Under the pieces are notes generated by a model. That model saw only the letters and a program-made list of their open reading frames with translations, did no database searches and was not told the DNA's origin. 64,000 nucleotides of DNA from assembly GCF_003885045.1 (NCBI RefSeq), contig NZ_RHJS01000002.1, forward strand, positions 2,418,001-2,482,000, written 5' to 3'. Both the position numbers and the translations under genes were made by a program. Each line of letters opens with the position of its first letter. Positions within the stretch are counted from its first letter, which is position 1. This DNA is from Schaedlerella arabinosiphila (GTDB lineage Bacteria; Bacillota; Clostridia; Lachnospirales; Lachnospiraceae). This document shows, in pieces, positions 33,358-40,583 of this stretch.

Positions 33358-33882
33358 TTACATTATCTCTATGTTAATACATAATTCCTGAATCACATTA
33401 AATATTGAATCATTTAAACCACAATATTTAACTAACTCATCTCCAACAAATTGAAATTTTTCATATCCTCCTATGGGTCCAGGAATATTTATTGTTTTTT
33501 CTTTTATTATATGTTCCCAAATATCATCTAAATTCACTTTCAATCGTAAACGGTCTTCATTAGTAAGCGCATAATATGCTGACACATAAAGTAAAAGCTG
33601 CCGCTTTTCAGTTTGTATCCAATCACGTATTATATTACACAAACGGTCTCTCTCTTCTAAGACATCTTTTTCGCTTATCTCAATTGACTCTAATATTAAT
33701 AAACCTTCTTTATCCCATAATGAGTTACTGACAACATTTTTATATGCGTGTAACAAATTCTCGCAATCTTTTCCCCGCTCAACAGAAAGCTTATCCATAT
33801 ACATCAACGAAACAACATATCCCATTGCCTCTGGAATTCTAAAATTCTTTAATAACTTTTCAAAATATTCTTTATTTTTCAT
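33358..33882 (-). CDS. unknown protein, last gene of the S66/AsnRS-like operon
   Basis: 174 residues, no family recognised. It looks helical and mostly soluble (KDVLEERDRLCNIIRDWIQT, then RQLLLYVSAYYALTNEDRLR) with a conserved-looking turn NIPGPIGGYEKFQFVGDE near residue 140. AAAGGAG stands 13 nt before the ATG. The gap to the aminoacyl-tRNA-synthetase-like gene is short (38 bp), and the hairpin at 33301 follows, so it belongs to the same transcript. Confidence 0.65.
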   Translation of the reverse strand: MKNKEYFEKLLKNFRIPEAMGYVVSLMYMDKLSVERGKDCENLLHAYKNVVSNSLWDKEGLLILESIEISEKDVLEERDRLCNIIRDWIQTEKRQLLLYVSAYYALTNEDRLRLKVNLDDIWEHIIKEKTINIPGPIGGYEKFQFVGDELVKYCGLNDSIFNVIQELCINIEIM

Positions 33883-33916
33883 ATTATTATCATAGCTCCT
33901 TTCACAAAAAACTTAT

Positions 33917-34921
33917 TTATATTTCTCCAATTTGAAACCTATTTCTTGTAAATACTTCAACACTCCGAATATCTTGTATATTTAATAACCACATTAAATA
34001 ACGTTCAACTCCCATCCCAAAGCCTGATGTTTGTAAAGGATACTGCCTCTTCATATCAACATACCATTTGTAATCATCAACCGACAAACCATGTTCATCC
34101 AAAGCACATAATAAACTATTTGCTTCAAAATGCCTTTGACCTGCACCAACCACTTCTCCTATACCAAATAGCAAATCAGCATTAAGCGCAAATCCACTCT
34201 GTGGATTAAATGCTTGATAAAATGGAACCGCCATTCTATCCCAACATTCTATCCATATAAATTCCCCCAACTTTTCCATTAAAATTTTTTCACCTTTTGG
34301 TGATATGCGAAAACTTCCACTTTCACATCTTTTTAACGCATTACTATATCCTTCCAATGTTTTACATGCCTCTTTGTAGGAAATGCTTTGAAATACAAAC
34401 TCCTTACTAAGTAATGAATGAACTCGATTTTCAATACCAGGAATATCATTCAAATCGTCTTTCAGATTTCTCCAAATAAACTTAGTTATATATTTTACAT
34501 ACTGTTCCACTAATCTTTTGACGTCCTCAAGTGTACCCACGATTTCCGCTTCAGCATGATTAAACTGCGCCAAATGTCGATCATCTGGTTCTTCATCACG
34601 AAAAGAATGCCCATAAAAAAAACTTCCTACTTTACTAGAGCGGCATGTATACTCAAGATGAAATTGTGCAGAGTCAGTTAACTTAGTAGATCTATTCTTA
34701 ACTTGAATAACAACAGGTTCCGAATCACTTCCTGGTTCCATTGGACTTGATGCAGCTCCTGTTGTCGCCGGAACCGGAACATACTGCATTCCTTTATCTG
34801 CAAAAAACATAAAAGTCGCTTTAGCAATTTCATTATGCAGTTTCACCAAAGTGAAAAATTCTGAACTAACTGACTCATTAACTTGATTTGCATACCGCTC
34901 TTTCCAATTATCCTTAATCAT
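33917..34921 (-). CDS. stand-alone AsnRS/AspRS-like class II catalytic domain
   Basis: 334 residues from 34921 (MIKDNWKERYANQV). Numbered from the upstream in-frame ATG at 34942, class II motif 2 is FRDEE (Arg115) ... RHLAQFNHAEAE and motif 3 is GFGMGVERYLMWLL (307-320, Arg314), both very close to asparaginyl-tRNA synthetase. KLTDSAQFHLEY corresponds to the AsnRS block that precedes motif 2. The N-terminal OB-fold anticodon domain (about 100 residues) is absent, so it cannot read tRNA as a normal synthetase. Such paralogues can make aminoacyl-adenylates, asparagine or amide bonds, or replace a drug-poisoned enzyme. The S66 peptidase gene in the same operon makes an aminoacyl-nucleotide theme attractive. 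Confidence 0.85.
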   Translation of the reverse strand: MIKDNWKERYANQVNESVSSEFFTLVKLHNEIAKATFMFFADKGMQYVPVPATTGAASSPMEPGSDSEPVVIQVKNRSTKLTDSAQFHLEYTCRSSKVGSFFYGHSFRDEEPDDRHLAQFNHAEAEIVGTLEDVKRLVEQYVKYITKFIWRNLKDDLNDIPGIENRVHSLLSKEFVFQSISYKEACKTLEGYSNALKRCESGSFRISPKGEKILMEKLGEFIWIECWDRMAVPFYQAFNPQSGFALNADLLFGIGEVVGAGQRHFEANSLLCALDEHGLSVDDYKWYVDMKRQYPLQTSGFGMGVERYLMWLLNIQDIRSVEVFTRNRFQIGEI

Positions 34922-34954
34922 ATCATCCTTGCCTTTCTCCATATTCTAACATTT

Positions 34955-36115
34955 TTAATCTTTTGCTAACCAATCAAAAACTATACTAAGTACACAAGAA
35001 ATACCGATTGGCAAAAACAAAAAACCGCTCACCGTTTTTCCACACGCAATTAATATTCCAGCTAATATACATATTGCTATACTTGTAATTATTGGAATTC
35101 TTTTTCTATAATATGAATAAAAATGAAAGATTTTAAATAAAAATCTTTTTATTGGAAAACGTACCGTTGCTTCTTCTCGGAATCTCCTCAACTGTTCAGG
35201 ATAATTTGTTGCAAGTACTTCGACCATAGCTCTTAACGAGACTATAGTAACGTATAATACTTCTCCATGTAATTTAGTATTAAATGTCTTAATTTCATCT
35301 TTTTTTACCCACCCATTAGTTTCAGGTGCAATATACTCAATAATTTTGGGGATACATTGCTGAACTTTTGAATCATTAGGCAAACATTTTATAAGATCTA
35401 TCAGAACATATGCTGTAATTCCTCTACCATGTTGCCAATGAACAACATCCTCATTTTCTACCCTACTGGAAATAAGCCACTTAGTCATTGCAATATATGT
35501 GTCTTTATATTTTTTATATTCTTCTTTATTACAAATTGTTGATAAATATAGCGCAACTAGTCCAGTATGATTTGCCTGATTCTTAACTGCAATATAATTT
35601 TCACCAAAGCACTCCCAATACTTCTTAATACGTTCAATAACCTTATCATGTGGCACAGACCTACCACTTCTCCTAATATATTGCTCCTCATAAGGATATA
35701 ATGCTATTAATGTAGGAAGGACATGCCAAAAAAAATCTAATCTAGATTTTTCATTTGGATAGTTCAAATCATGATCCAACTCATCAAAAAAGCCATCAAG
35801 ATACTTGTCATCTGCTAATTTATCAAACTCTCCAATCTTTAGTCCAACTTCCAAACGGGTAAGCCAATGCGGATCTCCTTTTTGGACGTGATCCTCTAAC
35901 CATCTTGTAGCTTTCTTAAACGCAGGATTTGTATGATTATAGTTTAATGCATACATAAGTTGTATTGCCTGTGAAGTAAGCGTAACTCTGTCTTCACTTC
36001 TTAGACCCCAAGAACCATTCCTATTTTGATATGAAAGTATCCTTGTCAAAGCTAAAGAAAAATTATGCTCTTGTTCAGTAGATAAAAGGATACGTCTTGC
36101 ATCTTCTGATTCCAT
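34955..36115 (-). CDS. membrane-anchored alpha/alpha-toroid (prenyltransferase/squalene-cyclase-like) protein
   Basis: 386 residues from 36115 (MESEDARRILLSTEQ), with AGAGGT before the ATG. Repeats of the alpha/alpha6 barrel type are visible: LSYQNRNGSWGLRSED near residue 26, ALNYNHTNPAFKKATRWLEDHV near 58, and HWQHGRGITAYVLIDLIKCL near 240. These resemble terpene-cyclase/prenyltransferase and peptide-modifying toroids; the DxDD or zinc ligands of those enzymes were not seen. The end has a basic patch and two membrane helices (IPIITSIAICILAGILIACG and SGFLFLPIGISCVLSIVFDW). It begins 2 bp after the stop of the peptidase gene. It may be a membrane-bound enzyme or scaffold acting with the two neighbours. 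Confidence 0.65.
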   Translation of the reverse strand: MESEDARRILLSTEQEHNFSLALTRILSYQNRNGSWGLRSEDRVTLTSQAIQLMYALNYNHTNPAFKKATRWLEDHVQKGDPHWLTRLEVGLKIGEFDKLADDKYLDGFFDELDHDLNYPNEKSRLDFFWHVLPTLIALYPYEEQYIRRSGRSVPHDKVIERIKKYWECFGENYIAVKNQANHTGLVALYLSTICNKEEYKKYKDTYIAMTKWLISSRVENEDVVHWQHGRGITAYVLIDLIKCLPNDSKVQQCIPKIIEYIAPETNGWVKKDEIKTFNTKLHGEVLYVTIVSLRAMVEVLATNYPEQLRRFREEATVRFPIKRFLFKIFHFYSYYRKRIPIITSIAICILAGILIACGKTVSGFLFLPIGISCVLSIVFDWLAKD

Positions 36116-36119
36116 GCTT

Positions 36120-37130
36120 CTACCTCTTAATATATTCATATTTAAATGGTTTGTTATATTCCAACTTCATAGAATCAGCATCTAGCACTGCACTAGTGAA
36201 AAGCGGAATCGTAGCTATTGGACTGATATGACCAAAAGGTAATCCATACAGAATAGGAATCTTCGTATCACTTGTAGCCTCTAAAAGCATAGTTGACAAA
36301 CTATTCACACTGTTTTCATTCCACATTTTTTGTCCAATTACAATCCCTGATAACTCTTTAAATACACCCATATTTGTATAATCAGTTACAAAAGAACGCC
36401 ATTTTTTTTCATCAAATTCATCATCAACAGTTTCAATAACCATTATTGAATTCTTAAAACACGGCCAAAACTTTGTTCCACGCAAACGCTCTAACGCTTC
36501 TATACAGCCACCTAAAACAATACCTCTTGCTTGTCCCTGCCTAATAACCTTATGAAAAGTCGGACAAAAAGTATTTCTTTCCCTCGGAGGAAGCGCCCAA
36601 TCATTCCCTTTAGCTAGTAACGAATCACACGGTGAAACCTCATAACTCGTTTTCTCATCCAAAATCTGTAGAAATGACTCTTTACTCAATTGTGGCGGAA
36701 CAGGATATTCTGACATTTCTGTCATAAGAGTTGGCCCGTAAAATACCACTTGTTGAGACATAATTCCTATTGCATGCAACAAGACAGTTATATCTGAATA
36801 ACCTATAAATCCTTTCCTGTTTGCACGTATTATTTCCCAATCTAAATAAGGCAAAATTTCTGCAGAATAATCACCTCCAATTGTTGCCATTACAAGAGAC
36901 ACTTCTTCATCTGCATACATGTTATTAATATCCTCGGCACGTTTTATCGCAGAAGCAGAAGTAACACCATCTTTAGTAGAAACATATTTTCCACGTTTCA
37001 CATTGAATCCCATATGCTCCAAGCATTTTACCCCTCTCTCAAAACGATTTGAAAATAAAGCCGGTGCTGGTGCAGATGGAGTAACCAAACCGATTCCTAT
37101 TTTTGATTCTTCAGACACGTTTTCTTTCAT
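36120..37130 (-). CDS. S66 serine peptidase (MccF / LD-carboxypeptidase family)
   Basis: 336 residues from 37130 (MKENVSEESKIGIGLVTPSAP). Numbered from the upstream ATG at 37151, the nucleophile is Ser119 in FIGYSDITVLL, followed by the family motif FYGP (137-140), Glu240 in IMVIETVDDEF and His308 in LPFGHISPIATIP, so the triad is complete. Family members either trim peptidoglycan tetrapeptides (LdcA) or, as MccF, cut the acyl-phosphoramidate bond of microcin C and so give immunity. The VIETVDDEF stretch and the context next to an AsnRS-like gene lean to MccF, but no microcin precursor or MccB gene is in the window. First gene of the operon, behind a strong promoter. Confidence 0.85.
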   Translation of the reverse strand: MKENVSEESKIGIGLVTPSAPAPALFSNRFERGVKCLEHMGFNVKRGKYVSTKDGVTSASAIKRAEDINNMYADEEVSLVMATIGGDYSAEILPYLDWEIIRANRKGFIGYSDITVLLHAIGIMSQQVVFYGPTLMTEMSEYPVPPQLSKESFLQILDEKTSYEVSPCDSLLAKGNDWALPPRERNTFCPTFHKVIRQGQARGIVLGGCIEALERLRGTKFWPCFKNSIMVIETVDDEFDEKKWRSFVTDYTNMGVFKELSGIVIGQKMWNENSVNSLSTMLLEATSDTKIPILYGLPFGHISPIATIPLFTSAVLDADSMKLEYNKPFKYEYIKR

Positions 37131-37187
37131 TCCATTCATTCCTTCCTGCATTTCATACTATCCACTTATAAAATACTTATCTAATTA

Positions 37188-37216
37188 ATTTTAAACTTCC
37201 TTTTTCTTTTTGTCAA
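37188..37216 (-). promoter_or_regulatory. promoter of the S66/toroid/AsnRS-like operon
   Basis: On the minus strand TTGACA (37211-37216), 17-bp spacer, TAAAAT (37188-37193), about 60 bp before the start codon. The left end of the MITE-like element is 11 bp upstream of the -35. Confidence 0.8.
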
Positions 37217-37226
37217 CCAATCTTTT

Positions 37227-37408
37227 ACTAGAACTGCAATTAGTCTTTTGTCAAAATCATATAATATTCCGCCAATTGTATGCACAATTTAGAAGCAAAT
37301 TTATATTACAAAGGATAGGATAGATTATATTAATTATCTCTGCATAGCAGCAATTAATTCTTAATGAATTTATACAATTTAATGCAAAAGACTAATTGCA
37401 GTTACTAG
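37227..37408. mobile_element. MITE-like element, 172 bp, with 5-bp target duplication
   Basis: Perfect 19-bp terminal inverted repeats: AACTGCAATTAGTCTTTTG (37232-37250) and its reverse complement (37385-37403). They are flanked by the direct repeat ACTAG (37227-37231 and 37404-37408), as expected for a target-site duplication. The 134-bp inside is AT-rich and non-coding. No transposase with this end is in the window. Confidence 0.7.
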
Positions 37409-37591
37409 AACAGCTCTGAAAGGTAAATTCTATTATAATCTGTCTGGGAACCTCAAATTTTTTTGAGTTTTCCATGGAAATCGGAAAGTTATCCACATTC
37501 ATTGGCCCCCATTTCTACAACTACTAACTTTTTTGTGGATAAAATTTTCATTTCCCCCTTGGCAGGCATCACTTCCTTTGCTATACTTATC

Positions 37592-38300
37592 TCAGTTGAC
37601 TGGTACGCTATGCGTATCAGTTCTGGGTATATCTTCTGGTTCCGTTAGTTGCCGTCCAAAGCTGGCTAACAGTTCGGAAGATATATTTTTCTGCTTCTTT
37701 TTAATCCCCCTTGCTTTCAGGCAGAACCATTCATACAGCTGTTTCACCATATCCGATATCTGTGTCATCAGGTAATGGTTCTTCATCGCCGTGGCATCCC
37801 AGCTGCAGGCATGGGTGATGTCCCCCTGCCAGTTCTTCTGCCGGTTGAAACCTTCATTCTCAATTTTCCACCTCTTCCTTCCTGCTCCTGCCAGCTTTTC
37901 CGCATTCTTTTTGGTGATCCGGATGCTCGTCAGCTACTGGAAATCCGTCCGCCCAGCCTCCCCTTTTATCATTTTCTCTTCCCAGAATCGCAACATGTTC
38001 ACCGATTTCCCATTATAATCGATATCGTTAACGAATTCTGCATGACCTTCCTTCCCTTTTTCCGGAACCTTTTCATATTCCTCCGTAATGCCCGAAATGC
38101 TGCCTGTCTGATAACGGATTATAAAATCCCAGCCGTTATCCCAGCAGATGTCCATCATTGGTTCCGATGCATACAGACTGTCCGCCAGCAGTAGGATGGG
38201 CAACCTCGGGAATTCCTTTTTTATCTTCCCCGCCAACCTTTTGAAAGCTTTTGTCTCACAATCCTGCTTGCGCTTCTCATCCAGACAGAATGGTTCTGTA
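37592..38300 (-). pseudogene. DDE transposase remnant (IS4-like), interrupted by an amber codon
   Basis: Two pieces lie in one frame. The upstream piece contains KQDCETKAFKRLAGKI, then FPRLPILLLADSLYASEPMM, and ends at TAG 37934-37936. The downstream piece reads LTSIRITKKNAEKLAGAGRK, WKIENEGFNRQKNWQGDITH, and on to 37592. DSLYA carries a catalytic Asp and WKIENEGFN the catalytic Glu of the DDE domain. The family usually has Trp where the TAG stands (TGG to TAG). The N-terminal half is missing upstream of about 38,300, so the element is dead. It adjoins the recombinase module. Confidence 0.75.
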
Positions 38301-38704
38301 GGCGGATATATGGATCGGCTCCTTTGCGAAAAACTTTTTTCTTTTATTTTACCATTTCCTCACAAAGAACGCTATTCTCAACAAAATTAGTGCGAATTAT
38401 TTTTTCCTTTCAAGACTGTTACTAAATATCAATGATACAATACACTAGAGCCATAAACTTTAAACTGGAAAGCTTTTTGTTAAACCGCATATTGTCATCT
38501 CTCACTAACGCCTTTTCCTGTCATGTATGCCTTTTTATTGAATTTCTGTTCGTAAGACTATGATTTTGCTATTCTTTCTCCCCTGCACTTCATAGTGCAA
38601 ATCTTAGAAATCCTTATAAAACTCGTTGGTAACAACACCTAAGCAGAATTTCACCACAGGTCAATGTTCTTTATAAGTTTACCCTGTACTCCTTCCAAGA
38701 TAAT
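38301..38704. other. AT-rich gap with no gene seen
   Basis: About 400 bp between the transposase remnant and the TnpC-like gene. I see no coding frame, strong promoter or long inverted repeat. An attachment end of the recombinase module might be here but cannot be identified from one copy. Confidence 0.5.
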
Positions 38705-39100
38705 TTATAACCCTTTAATAAATGCCACTTCCTTCTTCTTAAGTGCCTTCTTCAACTTTTCATTTTCTGCCTTCAAATCCTTATTTTCCTTCTGGGATTT
38801 TTCATACTCTATTTTTATCAGTTCATTCTGCCGTTCCAATGCATAATCCAGAATCACCTTCTTCTTCTGGTGAAATGCCTTGCCCTCCTGCTGCTGCCTC
38901 GCTTCATTCAAGAATTTACTTACCGTCGGATTCTTATAAAAGAATGCCCTCGACAGTCCCGTTTTCCGGACCAGATCACAGACCAGGAGCTGTTCTTCCT
39001 TCTCCAGCATTTCTTTGATTGTCCGGATCGCACAATCAATCTTTTCCTTACTTGCTTTCTGGTTCGATTCAACCATTTTGGAATACTTGCTCATATCCAT
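38705..39100 (-). CDS. TnpC-like accessory protein (Tn554 type)
   Basis: 131 residues from 39100 (MDMSKYSKMVESNQKAS). An N-terminal HTH-like part (LLVCDLVRKTGLSRAFFYKN) is followed by a coiled coil (QKENKDLKAENEKLKKALKK). This is the shape of TnpC of Tn554 and the short protein often found after tandem tyrosine recombinases; in Tn554 TnpC influences efficiency and orientation of transposition. It overlaps the third recombinase gene by 32 bp. AAGGAG is close upstream; the ATG two codons later is an alternative. Confidence 0.7.
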   Translation of the reverse strand: MDMSKYSKMVESNQKASKEKIDCAIRTIKEMLEKEEQLLVCDLVRKTGLSRAFFYKNPTVSKFLNEARQQQEGKAFHQKKKVILDYALERQNELIKIEYEKSQKENKDLKAENEKLKKALKKKEVAFIKGL

Positions 39101-40583
39101 CCCACTCCTTGATAATTTCACTCAATATCTCATCCATTGTCTTTCTCAATTCTTCCGTTTCCTTTACCATCAGCTTTCCGCTTGCCCGCCGATACCGATA
39201 AACAGTATACACTCCCCTGTGCCCCAATAAATGTGCAATGGCGGCATCATCCAAATGCAGCTCCACAAGCTTCATGCCATAGCAGTGCCGGAATAAATGT
39301 GTAGCAAAGCCCATTCGCTCTCCGTTATCCTTGCAGATGTCATTTTCATGAATCAACGCATACACGCGGCTTTTCAACATGGAATATTGAAACGGCAGGG
39401 AAGGATTCGATTCATTTACAAAAATATACTCGGTTTCCCCATACCTTTCATAGGTATATTCCATTGATTTCTGGATTAACTTGGCCACATCATCCGGAAC
39501 TGGTTTTTCATAATAGGAAGTCTTTACCTGATACATCCGGACGATATAGTGGCCGTTTTCCTGGTATAAGCAGTCTGTACGTAGGGTAAGGGTATCGGAA
39601 ATCCTCCCGCCAAGCATCTGATGCAGGATCAACGCACGTGCCGTTTGTTCTTCCATATTGACGATATAATAATTCAACCGCTTTATTTCCTCATCGGAAT
39701 AGGTTTTGAATACGACTTCGGGCGCTTTCGGCATATCCTGCTTGATAAACAATCTTCCTAACTTGGGCTTGTCAATTACTTTCCCGACCTGCAGCAGCAT
39801 ATCTTTTAAATTTGCCATCTCGGTTTTTAGATTTCTTTCCTGACCTCTTTCCAGATTGATGTAGGTCAAATATTCCTCGATATTTAACCGCCCTACCTCT
39901 CCCAAGCTTGTGATTTCCGGATTCCTCTCTGCAAGGAACTCTGAAAACCGCCTTACCGCACGTATCTCCCCCTGGAGCGAACCTACGGATAAATATTTAA
40001 TCCGGATATAAGATGCCCGTTTTACCTCTTCCCTGATTGTTTCCTGCCTGATTCCTGTAAATTTTATCGTCCTTATGATATCTATCGGATTCTGTCTGAC
40101 CTCAAATCCCAGATTTTCCAGATTCCATACATCTTTTTCCCACTCCGGCCGTTTATCCTCCGGCTCCAGGAACTGAAACAGAAGGCGCAAATACTTTACC
40201 GGTCCTGCCTCCTCCTGTAAATTTCTCCCCATACTTTTCATAAAATGCTTCCGTGTGATCTGATATCCATGGTCTAAGAGCCATGCCTTAAATTTCTTAA
40301 CAAGAACCTCTTCCGGTACTGCCCGGAAGCTGTCCAGCAGAGGATATTTCTCTTTCATAAATCTGGCAACCACATTGTAGAGGATAATATCCGCATCTAC
40401 GGTAGTCATACTCAGCTTGTTTCCACGGCTCCGAATGAACGCTTCCACTTCCTTTTTCTGCCCTTCCGCTTCCAAAAGCTCTAAATTGTAAAAATGCCGC
40501 TCTATAACCCGGATACTCTTTTCAGAAGCATTTCCTTTTCTTTGATAACAGGGGAGCTCTTTTATGTAAACCCTAATTTCCAT
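39069..40583 (-). CDS. tyrosine recombinase, third of the trio
   Basis: 504 residues from 40583 (MEIRVYIKELPCYQRKG). The C-terminal catalytic domain shows MLGGRISDTLTL (first Arg), HLFRHCYG (His-x-x-Arg), LLGHRGVYTVYRY (second His and nucleophile Tyr). The N-terminal half has a core-binding helical domain. It overlaps the preceding recombinase by 11 bp. Tn554 itself has only two tyrosine recombinases; three in a row is the arrangement of so-called recombinase-in-trio elements. Confidence 0.85.
   Translation of the reverse strand: MEIRVYIKELPCYQRKGNASEKSIRVIERHFYNLELLEAEGQKKEVEAFIRSRGNKLSMTTVDADIILYNVVARFMKEKYPLLDSFRAVPEEVLVKKFKAWLLDHGYQITRKHFMKSMGRNLQEEAGPVKYLRLLFQFLEPEDKRPEWEKDVWNLENLGFEVRQNPIDIIRTIKFTGIRQETIREEVKRASYIRIKYLSVGSLQGEIRAVRRFSEFLAERNPEITSLGEVGRLNIEEYLTYINLERGQERNLKTEMANLKDMLLQVGKVIDKPKLGRLFIKQDMPKAPEVVFKTYSDEEIKRLNYYIVNMEEQTARALILHQMLGGRISDTLTLRTDCLYQENGHYIVRMYQVKTSYYEKPVPDDVAKLIQKSMEYTYERYGETEYIFVNESNPSLPFQYSMLKSRVYALIHENDICKDNGERMGFATHLFRHCYGMKLVELHLDDAAIAHLLGHRGVYTVYRYRRASGKLMVKETEELRKTMDEILSEIIKEWDGYEQVFQNG

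Noticed and set aside
33000..38400. A full microcin C biosynthetic cluster around the S66 gene
   Set aside because: I looked for a short mccA-like peptide gene (MRTGNA-type), an MccB adenylating enzyme and an MFS exporter in this stretch and found none. Only the immunity-type peptidase and a synthetase paralogue are present.
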